Shown one piece after another: positions 33,945 through 43,505 of a stretch of 64,000 nt of DNA. The stretch is from Pictodentalium vernedei. Taxonomy: Eukaryota; Mollusca; Scaphopoda; Dentaliida; Dentaliidae. Positions within the stretch are counted from its first letter, which is position 1, and every line of letters begins with the position of its first letter. The notes under the pieces are model-generated. The model saw only the letters and a list, made by a program, of their open reading frames with translations, made no database searches and was not told where the DNA came from. Where the stretch lies: assembly GCA_031216915.1 (NCBI GenBank), contig CM062294.1:387677217-387741216 (forward strand), written 5' to 3'. The position numbers were made by a program, and so were the translations under genes.

Positions 33945-34812
33945 ACTGCTAAGAACTAAACCACCAGGTATGACTACTACTATATGACGAATTTACCGCC
34001 AATCCTATAATCTTGCTTTCCTTTCCTGTTTTCTTCGCATGGATCACCATCAAGGCTGCTTCCGTCTCACTTCTCACTAGCAGTACTTCTGCTGCTTAAT
34101 TGCGAGTGTCTTGAATGCGAAGGCAATGCATTGTGCTTTCAAGCTGGTTTCCCCTGTTTTCTCCTTTTCTTTATACCTTCTTTTCACCTTATCCTTCATT
34201 CACAAGCAAGGTTTAAACAATATCACGTGTCGCCGCCTGGTAGTTTGACTCCATGTGCTTATCTTTCTTCAACTAGAATTACCACCAACTTTCTCACCGG
34301 TTTTGTTCAGGGCCGGGGTGTCGTGTCCTCGCACTCGAGGTTACCTGCTAGTGTCGACAACGATGCTGACAAATCAAATCTGAATGACCTCTCGGGTATT
34401 TGCTCATAGGTCTACATTCTTAGGGCCTACAGGCAGCTCTCGCTGTGTGCATGGATGCTGTGCCCTGGCTTGGCACGTGGCTGATGATCATGGTTGCGAC
34501 CGACTACAGTCCATGGGTTCCAGGCGGCGATATATGAGTCCATCTACTATATTATACCACCTTTTGTGTAAATTTCTGAATGACCCCGGGAGATGACTAA
34601 CATAAGCTCCTAGCTTTCTGTCAGATCCCCCATTACATAATAATATGTTTTTTTTGTTAGTATATGTTATATTCTTCGTGTTCTCTGTATATATTGTCAC
34701 TTTTATTGGTGTTTAATATTGTAACATATTGCATACTTATTGAATAAATATTGTTTAAACTAATTCAAGGAGGTAGGTACCTGAATATTCATCCATTTAT
34801 CTTTAGCAGTCC

Positions 34813-36142
34813 TATTTATTTATTTGTTGGTATTTAACGATACTTTTGACCAGGGACCAGCCATGAGGGCGACTAGGGTGATTATGTCGCCCTTTTGAGT
34901 CCAAAGTCTCCTAGAAAAATAATGAGTGATTACAAGTCGCCCTCTAAAAATTGGCCAACACGAGGAAAGGCTGAACTGAGTGATCTGGGGTTTACATAAA
35001 AAAGATTATTTTCAAGAATCGAATGTGCTTGAGTTGTTTAATAAATGGGCATTTTCATTCATCAAATAAGTGACCATTTATTTGAAATCACAGGAGAATC
35101 AATGGTCAATTGTCACTTTTTGTGGATTTTTTATTTCTATTTTGTTCTGTTTCAATCGAAGCTTCAAGGGTCAAAGCGAAAGTAGGTGACTTATGCGACT
35201 CAACTAAACAACCCAGTTTGAAAGTAGGTTACGTCGCTTAGAATGCCGAAAATTCTCTGCTGAAAATGTATACAACAGACGTATTTTCTAACACTGTATT
35301 TTTATTTCGTTTTACTGACGACTGTTAACTGTTGGGCTGTCTACTACCAGAAAAACATGAATCGAATTGAAATACGTGAAAAAAAGCTTTAGCGATGACA
35401 AGAAAAGCTTTGTACAGGGCACAAGCAACCATCTTACCTTAAGTCCTGTTCACACTTTTAGACTTGGGAAATTATAAGCTTAATAGACTTTGTTGCAAGG
35501 CAACCACAGGAGGGTGCTGGGGGATTGGCACTAAGAAGAGGGTAGTGTTCATGAAGAAGAGGGTAGCAGTGGGGGATTTTCAATCAATAATTATTTGTGA
35601 TTTTTTAAACTGGCATAGAATGCATCACAGACAACGGGACCTTGGTTAATCGGGGGTTAATGAAGATCCATGAGCTGAAAATATGAAGGGGCAGCAGGGA
35701 GTGGTATATAAATATTCTTAATTTTCCCAACTTGCCTATGAAGTCTCCCTACTTGACTGCAGTCTCCCTGTTTTTTCTAGAGGGAGACATGAAGTCTCCC
35801 TAAAATTACCCCTAGGCTGGTCCCTGCTTTTGACAGCCAGGGTCACCTTGTGTTGGGATAGTTTTACGGGTGGAGGAAGCCGAAGTAGCCAGAAAACCAC
35901 AGAGCAATGGCAAGCAACTGCCAGACTTCACAACATACTAACTCCACTCAAGCAGGGTATTGGTTGACAACAAGTGCACCATCGATGTGTAGTGTGCCTT
36001 AGTACACAACAGGCCACCATGCCCCCGTGTGGGCAATAGAGATGAAGTGCCTTGCCCAGGGACACAATGTAGTTACCCCTGAGGCGGCTCCAACCTTGGG
36101 TTGAAATCCATTTCCATAACCACTAAGTCACTGCACACCCTT
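34813..36142 (-). mobile_element. tRNA-derived SINE split by a hAT element
   Basis: The tail end (TTATTTATTTGTTGGTATTT, 34815-34850) and the body plus head (35827-36142) are separated by hAT-like element 2. The head shows complements of GTGACTTAGTGGTTA (A box) and a diverged B box near 36090-36130. Removing the insert and one 8-bp duplication restores a continuous SINE. Confidence 0.85.
34851..35826. mobile_element. hAT-like non-autonomous transposon 2
   Basis: Perfect 12-bp TIRs CAGGGACCAGCC / GGCTGGTCCCTG lie at 34851-34862 and 35815-35826. They are flanked by a perfect 8-bp target duplication, CTTTTGAC (34843-34850 and 35827-35834). The subterminal GGGCGACTAGGGTG and repeated GAAGTCTCCCT words match element 1 at 17156 in inverted orientation, so the two belong to one family. 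No transposase is present. It is 976 bp long. Confidence 0.92.
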
Positions 36143-36315
36143 TAGTGTTCTTAGTGAAGCATCGTTGGGGCTTCACTGGAATGGAACTTCCACAAAGAAA
36201 CCATATTTTCAGACTCTGACTTTTAACTCTTTACCTAACAAATCATCCGTATCCGTCAAGTTCCCTGAATTATAGGTGACTGATATGGTTTGTTAAAATG
36301 TTTTGAAAAAACTGA

Positions 36316-36545
36316 AAAGTTAAAAAATTTATAGTAATTTATATATTTTTTATACTTACCAATGACCCAGACTTAGCTGGTGCTAACTCCACAAAAACCA
36401 GGGCCAAACACAAATTTTGCCCCCCAATCCCCAAAATTTGCATCCAAAACAAAAAGAAATCATGTCCTAAAGGACCTCCATAGTACGACTCTACTGCGCA
36501 TGCGCAGTGACGCAGTCGTCCCGAAATTGGCGCCAAATATCATTC
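36316..36545. repeat. Left ITR of DIRS copy B
   Basis: Inverted relative to 43220-43429, with about 30 extra outer bases (GTTAAAAAATTTATAG...). Contains TGCGCATGCGCA at 36495-36506. Confidence 0.9.
36495..36506. promoter_or_regulatory. NRF-1/EWG-type palindrome, left ITR of copy B
   Basis: Perfect TGCGCATGCGCA. Its inverted partner is at 43266-43277, upstream of gag. A role in element transcription is inferred from position and conservation. Confidence 0.45.
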
Positions 36546-36620
36546 TTACTGGCAGTGCCTGGTCAGCGCTATGTACTCAGCGGGGAGGCAAGAGTTCCCA
36601 ACTCAGGGAGGGCCATCCCC

Positions 36621-36709
36621 GTCTGGGTCATTGGTAAGTATAAAAAATATATAAATTACTATAAATTTTTTAACATTTTTATACTGTACCAATGACCCAG
36701 ACTTAGCTG
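36621..36709. repeat. Internal complementary region of DIRS copy B
   Basis: GTCTGGGTCATTGGTAAG...TTTTTTAAC joined to ATTTTTATACTGTACC...GACTTAGCTG. The first half is complementary to the left terminus and the second to the right terminus, an exact end-to-end junction. Confidence 0.9.
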
Positions 36710-37199
36710 AATAGTAAACAGGCTGGAGGGCCTAGGACATAGAGGAAAATCCAATAAGCTCAATTATAAAATAAAGAGATAACCCCTTAAGGAGAAAAGG
36801 AGTATTAGGCTTTACATGTATCTTTCTTATTTAATATTTAAATTAGAAAGATACACTACCCTTAATAATTGAGCACAATAACATTCATGTTCTCTATTAA
36901 TATCCAGTATAACCTTTATACTAATTATTATTAAAACAAGCCAATAAATAAAGTAGTCCAGAGAATTGAGACTCTTTATAATCATTTAAAAGTGTCCGAG
37001 TATTGTATATTAAAGCCCGTTTGACACTTGACATATACAAATGCTTCACACCGAGCTACACTTTAAAAATAAGACATGAATGAAATTAAACATTAATATT
37101 ACACTTTAAAACCATCCCGGAAGCGACTCAGAAATACTGTCTTGGAGGAGGCATTCCCTTGCTTTTCACTATAAAGCAGGTGACCTAAGGGAACACCCG

Positions 37200-37225
37200 C
37201 CCCCCCCCCCCCCCCCCCCCCCCCC
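37200..37225. repeat. Poly-C tract in DIRS copy B
   Basis: 26 consecutive C between the recombinase stop and the ICR. The homologous tracts in copies A and C are 14 and 11 C. Confidence 0.92.
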
Positions 37226-37322
37226 TTCCCCTTGCCCTGGGTCAAATAGCCCAGAGCGAAGAGGGCAGCCGGACGGAGTCACTGCCGGAACAGAAAGCCT
37301 GCATAACTATAGTTGCAACTGT

Positions 37323-38663
37323 TTAGTGGACGACATTCTGAGCAACAGATAACGGACCTAAACAATGTAGGTCTCCAGAAATGGACTCAATATTTCTGAG
37401 ATAAAAATTAGTAAATGTGGATGGCTGAGACCAATAAGCAGCCTTCATTAAATCTGTAATAGCAACACTATTAGCATAAGCCCAGGAAGTAGAAAGAGCT
37501 CTTACTTCATGAGCAGAAATCTTAAGCACAGACTGCTGAGAAGAAGATAAATCTTCATACGCAGTACGGATAGTTAACTGAATCCATCTAGCAATAGAAT
37601 GGACTGAAATGTCCTTTCTATTAGGCATCAAAGACAGAAAGAAACGTTTCCGTCCCTTTCTGATGAACTGAGATCTCTGTTTATAGATACGTAGTGCTCT
37701 AACAGGACAGAGTAAAGGCCTACGCCCGTCTGAAGACGGAAGAGCCTTAATAACAATAGGTTCCGGATATTTATTAGGAGCCTGATTCTTAGCTAAAAAA
37801 CCGACGTTAGTAGTGAAGGTGATAGTGTTCCCAACACTACGATAATGAGAATCATCCACCGATAGTGCATGAAGCTCACTGACTCTTCTGGCAGAAGAGA
37901 AAGCTAAGAGAAAAGCTGTCTTATAAGATAAGAATTTGAAATCTACTGTCCCAAGAGGTTCAAATGGCTTTTCCTTCAATTTAAGGAGAACCCAAGCTAA
38001 ATTCCACTTAGGAATTAATCTAAGAGTTCTGGGTCTATTTATCGAAAAGTTTCTAACCAATTTCGATAAAGAGACATTAGATCCAATTTGTAAACTATCA
38101 TGATGTGCATAGGTATCAGATAACATAGATCTATAACCCTTTATAGTAACCGGTTGCAGTTTGATTTCGTCAAACAAGTATACTAGAAAGTTAGCAATGT
38201 CTGGTATAGAGGGATCAAATATATCAACAGAATGATCCCTACACCAACGACGGAAAACCTTCCACTTAGCCGCATAGTTTAGCGAAGAGGAGGTCCTCCT
38301 ACAGTTAGAAATCGCGTCCACTGCTCGTCCTGTAAAGTGCTTGCCATGCAAGAAGGACCGCACAACGGAAAAACGTGAAGGTTGAGACCTTGCGGGTTGT
38401 GATGCAGTTGGCGCGATTTCCCCTGCCAAAGAAGATCCTCTCGTGGAGGGAGCTTCCGCGGTAGGTCCCACAACAGACACCTGAGTAGATTTATCCACGG
38501 TCTCTGTGGCGACAGAGATGCTACCAACAGAATCTTGCATTGAGATTGTTTTATCTTTAGCAATACTTGTTGAATTAACGGCGCTGGAGGATACGCATAT
38601 CCTATCATTCCGTCCCAAGGGATCGATAGAGCGTCTACAGCAAATGCTCTTGGATCCGGACAC
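37323..38663 (-). CDS. DIRS tyrosine recombinase (446 aa)
   Basis: It cuts and rejoins DNA through a covalent phosphotyrosine to integrate the circular DIRS cDNA. A variable N-terminus (1-110) is followed by a SAM-like core-binding domain (about 115-195, KWKVFRRWCRDH, TIKGYRSMLSD). The catalytic domain follows. Visible active-site residues are Arg260 (SARRVSELHAL), His385 and Arg388 (SAHEVRAL), Trp411 and the nucleophile Tyr421 (FTNFYLR). The R-H-R-Y set is complete, so the enzyme may be active. The frame overlaps the end of the RT ORF by 385 nt; true expression may use the shared region rather than the first Met. The corresponding region is broken in copies A and C. Confidence 0.92.
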   Translation of the reverse strand: MSGSKSICCRRSIDPLGRNDRICVSSSAVNSTSIAKDKTISMQDSVGSISVATETVDKSTQVSVVGPTAEAPSTRGSSLAGEIAPTASQPARSQPSRFSVVRSFLHGKHFTGRAVDAISNCRRTSSSLNYAAKWKVFRRWCRDHSVDIFDPSIPDIANFLVYLFDEIKLQPVTIKGYRSMLSDTYAHHDSLQIGSNVSLSKLVRNFSINRPRTLRLIPKWNLAWVLLKLKEKPFEPLGTVDFKFLSYKTAFLLAFSSARRVSELHALSVDDSHYRSVGNTITFTTNVGFLAKNQAPNKYPEPIVIKALPSSDGRRPLLCPVRALRIYKQRSQFIRKGRKRFFLSLMPNRKDISVHSIARWIQLTIRTAYEDLSSSQQSVLKISAHEVRALSTSWAYANSVAITDLMKAAYWSQPSTFTNFYLRNIESISGDLHCLGPLSVAQNVVH

Positions 38664-40594
38664 GGGGACACATACGTCTGCAACTGATTGTTGAGATGTG
38701 TCGCAAATAAGTCATTCATTGGCCGTTCCCATTGGTAGCAAATCTGATTGAATACTTGTTTGTTGAGAGTCCACTCCGACGGCAACAAGCGACCCTTTCG
38801 AGAAAGGGAGTCTGCTAGCACATTCAGACGACCCGGTATGTGACGGACCGAAAGAAGAACGTGATGTTCCAACGCAAACAGAAGGATTCTTTCCGTTAGA
38901 TTGAACAACGGAACTGAATGAGTGCCTCCCTGATTCCGTATATACGCCACTACTGTCGTATTGTCGGATAGGATTTGGACATGAGCATCGTGAATAATGT
39001 CCATCCAGTGACGTAACGCAAGCCAAATTGACATCATTTCCTTGATGTTTATGTGCTTGCACAGGAATTGCGGATCCCAAAGACCCTGGCATCTCGAATC
39101 CGTTGGGATTAATGATGCACCCCAACCTGTTTGACTGGCATCCGTCATAATGGTAAAACTCGGATCCGGCAACTGCAGCGGAACTCCTTGAGTTAACCAC
39201 TGAATGTTTGCCCAAGTCTGAATCTCTTGTTTCACTTGATCTGACAAGAGAACGTCTACATCGAGCGAATGAATTTTCACACTCCAATTCTGAGTCAAGA
39301 AAATTTGAAGAGGCCGTGTGCGTAGCCGTCCCATCGGAATGAGATCCGCAGCGGCTCCGCACAGACCTATCAGTCTCATAAATTCTCTCGCTGTGACTTT
39401 GTCTGTATTTAGACAATAGCGAGCGTAACAACTGACTAATTTCGCTCTGGTTAACGGCAGACGAACGAGATTGTTGTGCGTCTCGAAGCTCATTCCCAGA
39501 TGAGTGAATGACTTGGACGGCACCAGATCCGACTTCTCCTCGTTTACTATGAAACCGAGACGTCGGAGCAATAGAAGAAGATTCTGAACATCGTTCTGAA
39601 GCGTTAACTCGTTGCCGTACCTCTGAAGAATGTCGTCCAGGTAGGCCGACGTTACCGCAGACGAATGAGCTCGGAAGTAAATCATTACCGAGTTCATTAC
39701 TCGAGTGAAAGCCCAGGGTGCTAGATTCAATCCGAAGCACATGGCCCGGAACTGATACACCACTCCTAGGACTGCGAAGCGTAGATACTTTCGGAATGTC
39801 GGATGTACCATGACGTGAAAGTACGCATCTTTGAGATCTATGCTCGTTGCATAATCGTTCACCCGAATACTCGCTCTGACCGATCGAATCGTCTCCATAT
39901 AAAACTTCGGAGCGATGATCAGCTTGTTTATCCAGCTCAAATCTATGACTGGACGGAACGAGCCGTCTGGTTTCGGAACCAGAAACAGATGGCTGTAGAA
40001 TCCCAGCGATTCCTGGTTTTCTACGACCTCTACCGCGTTCTTCATTAAAAGAGACTGCACCTCTGATAGCAGAGCGTCTCTTTTCTGAGGGTTTGACGGA
40101 AGATGAGTCCACTTTGGACTTCGAGTTAATGGAGGCTTTCGTTTGAAGGATATCTTTAGACCTTCCGAAGTCACTCCTCTCACCCAAGGGTCGTCCGTAA
40201 TCGACGCCCACTCTTGAGAAAAACTCGACAACCTTCCGCCAACCGGAACGCGATAGAGGTTTGAGCCATCACCTCCTGGATCTGCGAGGCCTGCGGTAGG
40301 AGAAACCACGTCTTCCACGACCCGCACCTCGCCTCGTCGACCTCGGGGCGTCCGACCGATTGTCCCGGCCTGAAGGACGTCCCGAACGAGAGTCGCTATC
40401 CTGACGGTCTCTCGAATAAGAGCTAGAGGACGCACCGGAACCTCTATAGGAACCTCTCTTGGGCGGATAAGACCCAGAAGTGCCCGCCTTATTCGTGTCT
40501 GCTGAATCCGACCTTTTAGGAGCGGATCTAAACAACAGAGAATCACTAGCTTTCTTTTTAATATTATCATAAATAGCGGAAAGCTTGCCGTCAA
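38279..40594 (-). CDS. DIRS reverse transcriptase / RNase H (771 aa)
   Basis: Copies the element's RNA into DNA and degrades the RNA strand. The first 100 or so residues overlap gag and are probably not native; conserved sequence begins near 119 (GGRLSSFSQEW). RT motifs: VPKPDGSFRPVIDL (207-219), SIDLKDAYFHV with Asp253, and YLDDI at 318-322 with Asp320/321. RNase H carries Asp485 (MTDAS), Glu519 (NIKEM), Asp544 (ILSDNTT) and Asp595 (LADSLSR), a complete DEDD set. A tail of about 170 residues overlaps the recombinase ORF. The gag stop at 40269 falls inside the overlap, so a frameshift or re-initiation is likely. Copies A and C lack the segment equivalent to about 39275-40583. Confidence 0.93.
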   Translation of the reverse strand: MTASFPLFMIILKRKLVILCCLDPLLKGRIQQTRIRRALLGLIRPREVPIEVPVRPLALIRETVRIATLVRDVLQAGTIGRTPRGRRGEVRVVEDVVSPTAGLADPGGDGSNLYRVPVGGRLSSFSQEWASITDDPWVRGVTSEGLKISFKRKPPLTRSPKWTHLPSNPQKRDALLSEVQSLLMKNAVEVVENQESLGFYSHLFLVPKPDGSFRPVIDLSWINKLIIAPKFYMETIRSVRASIRVNDYATSIDLKDAYFHVMVHPTFRKYLRFAVLGVVYQFRAMCFGLNLAPWAFTRVMNSVMIYFRAHSSAVTSAYLDDILQRYGNELTLQNDVQNLLLLLRRLGFIVNEEKSDLVPSKSFTHLGMSFETHNNLVRLPLTRAKLVSCYARYCLNTDKVTAREFMRLIGLCGAAADLIPMGRLRTRPLQIFLTQNWSVKIHSLDVDVLLSDQVKQEIQTWANIQWLTQGVPLQLPDPSFTIMTDASQTGWGASLIPTDSRCQGLWDPQFLCKHINIKEMMSIWLALRHWMDIIHDAHVQILSDNTTVVAYIRNQGGTHSVPLFNLTERILLFALEHHVLLSVRHIPGRLNVLADSLSRKGRLLPSEWTLNKQVFNQICYQWERPMNDLFATHLNNQLQTYVSPCPDPRAFAVDALSIPWDGMIGYAYPPAPLIQQVLLKIKQSQCKILLVASLSPQRPWINLLRCLLWDLPRKLPPREDLLWQGKSRQLHHNPQGLNLHVFPLCGPSCMASTLQDEQWTRFLTVGGPPLR

Positions 40595-42389
40595 AGAGAA
40601 GATCTCCTGAGACCGAAGCGACTCTAAGAGAGTTCTTCACCTTAGAATCCACTAGTGTGGATGTAGACAGGGCTGCGTCACGTCTAACCAACTCCAGATT
40701 AGCCACTGAAAGGGCGGAGTTACACGTGGAATAAGCTACTGCCCTTGAAAGAAGTCTTAAGGAGGATTGTATATCCTGAAACTCTTCCCCTTGAAGACGC
40801 AGTGATAACGCCTTCGTAAGGTGATCTGCGTAAGATAAGGCATCTAAATTGGCTCTGTTAGACGCAATAGCTGTTTCCAACACTGCGGTTGGAATAGAAG
40901 CTGACGACGGTAATGATAGCTCTAAGTCTTCCGCCTCGTCGTCCATACGCAGAGGAACTCTCGGTATACCCTGACCTGCCGTGTCGAATTTATTCCTTGC
41001 ATTAATGAAAGGCAGGTTGAGAGTATTTGCGGACAAGAAGCCTGCTTTCCCTGTCCTGGAAGCAAGTTTAAAAATAGCGTCGTTCAATAATTCAAATGTT
41101 CTTGCAACATTATTGGACTGCGACGGAAACTCGGGAGCGATGTCCCTGAACCGCTCGAAAAAATCAGAGTCCAATGACGCTATAATTCTCCTGTCCGGAA
41201 GCGCAGCAGTCTGGCCCGACGGAACAACTTGAGGAAGAAAGTGCCGGATGAAGTCTACGGCAGCTTTGTGTTGTTCCGAAAGGGATAGCTCCAATTCATC
41301 CGTATCCCTTTCACCATCCGGTCGGACCTCCCGATGTTCCCGGTCGTCCGCCCCCGATGCTTCGGCGGAGCGTACCGACCCAGCGCCGTCGGATAATTCT
41401 CGATCCGACACCGTTTCTGTCGGCTGCTGGGATGCTGCGATAAGCTGTGCTATCTGCACTAGAATGTCCGACGTCGAGACCTGCGGAGGAGCGGTCTTTC
41501 GCTGCTTTGCCGAGGGCAGCTCCGCATCGGATGGCTCCCGCATACTTTTCCTATGCGAACGTCCGGAGTCCATCGGTCTCGAGTCCCTGGCTGCCGGATG
41601 GTGTGACCTGGTCGCCGAATAATCCTTCCTCGGCGAAGCTGGCAAGATATCGGAGGTCACGCAGCCAAGGTGCGGTCGTGTGCGCCGGCGAGAAGAGGAA
41701 GCCTTAACAGTCTCTGCGGACTGCTTATACAACGGAGCGTCCCGAGCGACGGACGTATGCTCCGCTAAAGACACATTTTGTACCACAACATCTGGTCCCA
41801 GATGTTGTTGTACGAGAGAGGGGCCTCTCTCGCTCGCGGCCCGGCTGGACCTGGACGAGCTAGGAACCGGACTAAAAGGCTTCCTCCGTTCTCGTTCACT
41901 ATCCGCCGTCACTGGGTGTGCATCTATTATTTTTATAGTGCTCGCATCACCCAAAATTTCCTCTTGGACCGCATCGGACGAACCCGGCTGCCGAACCATT
42001 CGGTGAATGGACGCTACACCGGGCGAGCTAGCGGACGACATTTGTCTAATCTCCATGAGCACTTTTGCCGCTAGCTCTGTATTTAATTGTGACGACGGAC
42101 GCACACTTGAAGAGGATAACATGGAAACATCACCCTGTTCTGGTTCCTCTGAAATAGAAACTGAGAGAGTAGAGTGACCTTGTGGAGAAAGAGCCGGTAC
42201 ACGTTTCCAATGTTTCTCATCCCAATGTTCACATACAGGACAGGGATTAATGCGAGAACACTGACTACAATTTATGCAATAATCATGAAAGTCAGAGGAA
42301 GATTTCTTCCTATTACAATTTGAACAAGTTCCTTTCATTGTGAAGGAACAACAATAAGTCCTAGTTACTCGCAAAAACCCCTGACACAA
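40269..42389 (-). CDS. DIRS gag-like protein (706 aa)
   Basis: Putative structural/nucleocapsid protein of the DIRS element. A Cys-rich, probably zinc-binding motif lies at residues 22-53 (CSNCNRKKSSSDFHDYC, then C..C.....C..C). Met18 (42338) directly precedes this motif and is a likelier start than the first Met. The middle is Ser/Arg/Glu-rich. A conserved helical part (about 440-590, LRLLSRAVAYSTCNSAL) is followed by a strongly basic Arg/Ser/Gly C-terminus (DRQDSDSRSGRPSGRD...RRPRRSRR) suited to nucleic-acid binding. It is intact here, tandemly duplicated and broken in copies A and C, and degenerate in relic E. It overlaps RT by 326 nt. Confidence 0.85.
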   Translation of the reverse strand: MCQGFLRVTRTYCCSFTMKGTCSNCNRKKSSSDFHDYCINCSQCSRINPCPVCEHWDEKHWKRVPALSPQGHSTLSVSISEEPEQGDVSMLSSSSVRPSSQLNTELAAKVLMEIRQMSSASSPGVASIHRMVRQPGSSDAVQEEILGDASTIKIIDAHPVTADSERERRKPFSPVPSSSRSSRAASERGPSLVQQHLGPDVVVQNVSLAEHTSVARDAPLYKQSAETVKASSSRRRTRPHLGCVTSDILPASPRKDYSATRSHHPAARDSRPMDSGRSHRKSMREPSDAELPSAKQRKTAPPQVSTSDILVQIAQLIAASQQPTETVSDRELSDGAGSVRSAEASGADDREHREVRPDGERDTDELELSLSEQHKAAVDFIRHFLPQVVPSGQTAALPDRRIIASLDSDFFERFRDIAPEFPSQSNNVARTFELLNDAIFKLASRTGKAGFLSANTLNLPFINARNKFDTAGQGIPRVPLRMDDEAEDLELSLPSSASIPTAVLETAIASNRANLDALSYADHLTKALSLRLQGEEFQDIQSSLRLLSRAVAYSTCNSALSVANLELVRRDAALSTSTLVDSKVKNSLRVASVSGDLLFDGKLSAIYDNIKKKASDSLLFRSAPKRSDSADTNKAGTSGSYPPKRGSYRGSGASSSSYSRDRQDSDSRSGRPSGRDNRSDAPRSTRRGAGRGRRGFSYRRPRRSRR

Positions 42390-43219
42390 AGATACATAAT
42401 AACATGATCCATTAATAAATGAAAAAACAATTGCAAAACAAAATAATTTTGAAAAAATATTTTTTCAGAGAAGCCCAAGTTGCTGAAAAGTAACGTTGAG
42501 CCCCGATGGATCCGATGGCAAAGTGTGGTCAAAAATTTTAAAATTATATAAAATAATTAATGAGACACTTTCGGATAATATAAATGTATCTTATAATGAG
42601 ATAAACTACCTCAAAGACAAACAGCCCCCCTCAAAAAAGGCTGTTGCCAATGAAAACAAACAGTGTAAACACAGAAGAAAACATGACTCCAGGCACTGAA
42701 AAAACTGGCCCGGAATCAGTCCTCAATTACACTCTATCTGATGCAAAACAGAGACTCCCAGGGGAGAATCTGCAGAACATCAGATGGAAGATGCAGAACA
42801 CAAACGTTATACACCCATGGGTGAAAACGTAACTATGGGGAAAATAACAGAAAACATTCTGTAACCAAGCAACTCTCCCAGGGAAATTTTAGAAATGAAA
42901 CTTCTCAAAAATATGCCAAAAGCATGGGAGAATTGCAAGGGGGGACTTTAGAAGGTTAGGGGAGAGGAAACACTGAATAAGCAGTGCAACAATTAGCAAG
43001 AATGACAACAAGAGGCGTTTGCCTCGAAAATAGGCAACTTAACATAATTTTAACAAAAAATTTTAAGTACAGCCCTGATTATTTTTTGCCACTTCTTTTT
43101 TCCTCTCCTCCTTCTATCCTCCTTAGAATCACATTTTCTCCAAGAATTACGTGTCTGGCATCCTTTAAACTGAGATTTACAAGCACAAAGATCAGTGAGA
43201 TGTTGACTGATGAAGGGCC

Positions 43220-43429
43220 AAACAGAGAATGATATTTGGCGCCAATTTCGGGACGACTGCGTCACTGCGCATGCGCAGTAGAGTCGTACTATGGAGGTCC
43301 TTTAGGACATGATTTCTTTTTGTTTTGGATGCAAATTTTGGGGATTGGGGGGCAAAATTTGTGTTTGGCCCTGGTTTTTGTGGAGTTAGCACCAGCTAAG
43401 TCTGGGTCATTGGTACAGTATAAAAATAT
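43220..43429. repeat. Right ITR of DIRS copy B
   Basis: Inverted copy of the left ITR, ending GGTACAGTATAAAAAT. Contains the TGCGCATGCGCA palindrome and lies 5' of gag, so it probably holds the promoter. Confidence 0.9.
43266..43277. promoter_or_regulatory. NRF-1/EWG-type palindrome, right ITR of copy B
   Basis: Perfect TGCGCATGCGCA about 890 bp upstream of the gag frame. Same site as in the other DIRS copies. Binding is inferred. Confidence 0.45.
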
Positions 43430-43505
43430 TTATATTTAAAATAATAAATTTTGATATCATCTGCATTGGGTGAATGGTTAAGCATTTAATACCATAAATA
43501 CATAC

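Larger units (their letters stand above)
32510..34762 (+). mobile_element. 5'-truncated non-LTR retrotransposon (CR1/jockey-like LINE)
   Basis: The element keeps the C-terminal two-thirds of a LINE reverse transcriptase, a frameshifted tail domain, and a long 3' region ending TTATTGAATAAATATTGTTT near 34740-34757. The endonuclease domain and RT motifs before motif A are missing, as expected of incomplete reverse transcription. A 19-bp direct repeat, CACCAAAGAATGCTATGTA, occurs at the 5' end (about 32524 and 32549). No clear target duplication was found. It is the only sizeable retroelement on the plus strand, antisense to the LDLa gene. Confidence 0.8.
36316..43429 (-). mobile_element. Autonomous-looking DIRS retrotransposon, copy B
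   Basis: This 7.1-kb element has ITRs (36316-36545 and 43220-43429), an ICR (36621-36709) and three long overlapping minus-strand ORFs in the order gag, RT/RNase H, tyrosine recombinase. All catalytic residues that I can check are present. DIRS elements reverse-transcribe to a circle and integrate through the recombinase, using the ICR to complete their ends, hence no target duplication. Terminal sequences differ slightly from copies A/C/D (CAGACTTAGCTGG here, CAGACATAGCTGG there), so B belongs to another subfamily. Confidence 0.93.
36227..43477. mobile_element. piggyBac-like MITE split by DIRS copy B
   Basis: The left half (36227-36315, starting CTCTTTACCTAACAAAT after TTAA at 36223-36226) and the right half (43430-43477, ending GCATTGGGTGAATGG before TTAA at 43478-43481) together make about 137 bp. 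This matches the intact 141-bp MITE at 23346-23486. Confidence 0.65.

Noticed and set aside
38712-40211. 499-codon Ser/Arg-rich frame on the minus strand within DIRS copy B
   Set aside because: It lies in another frame over the RT ORF, which carries all conserved RT and RNase H motifs. Composition is that of a frame shadow.
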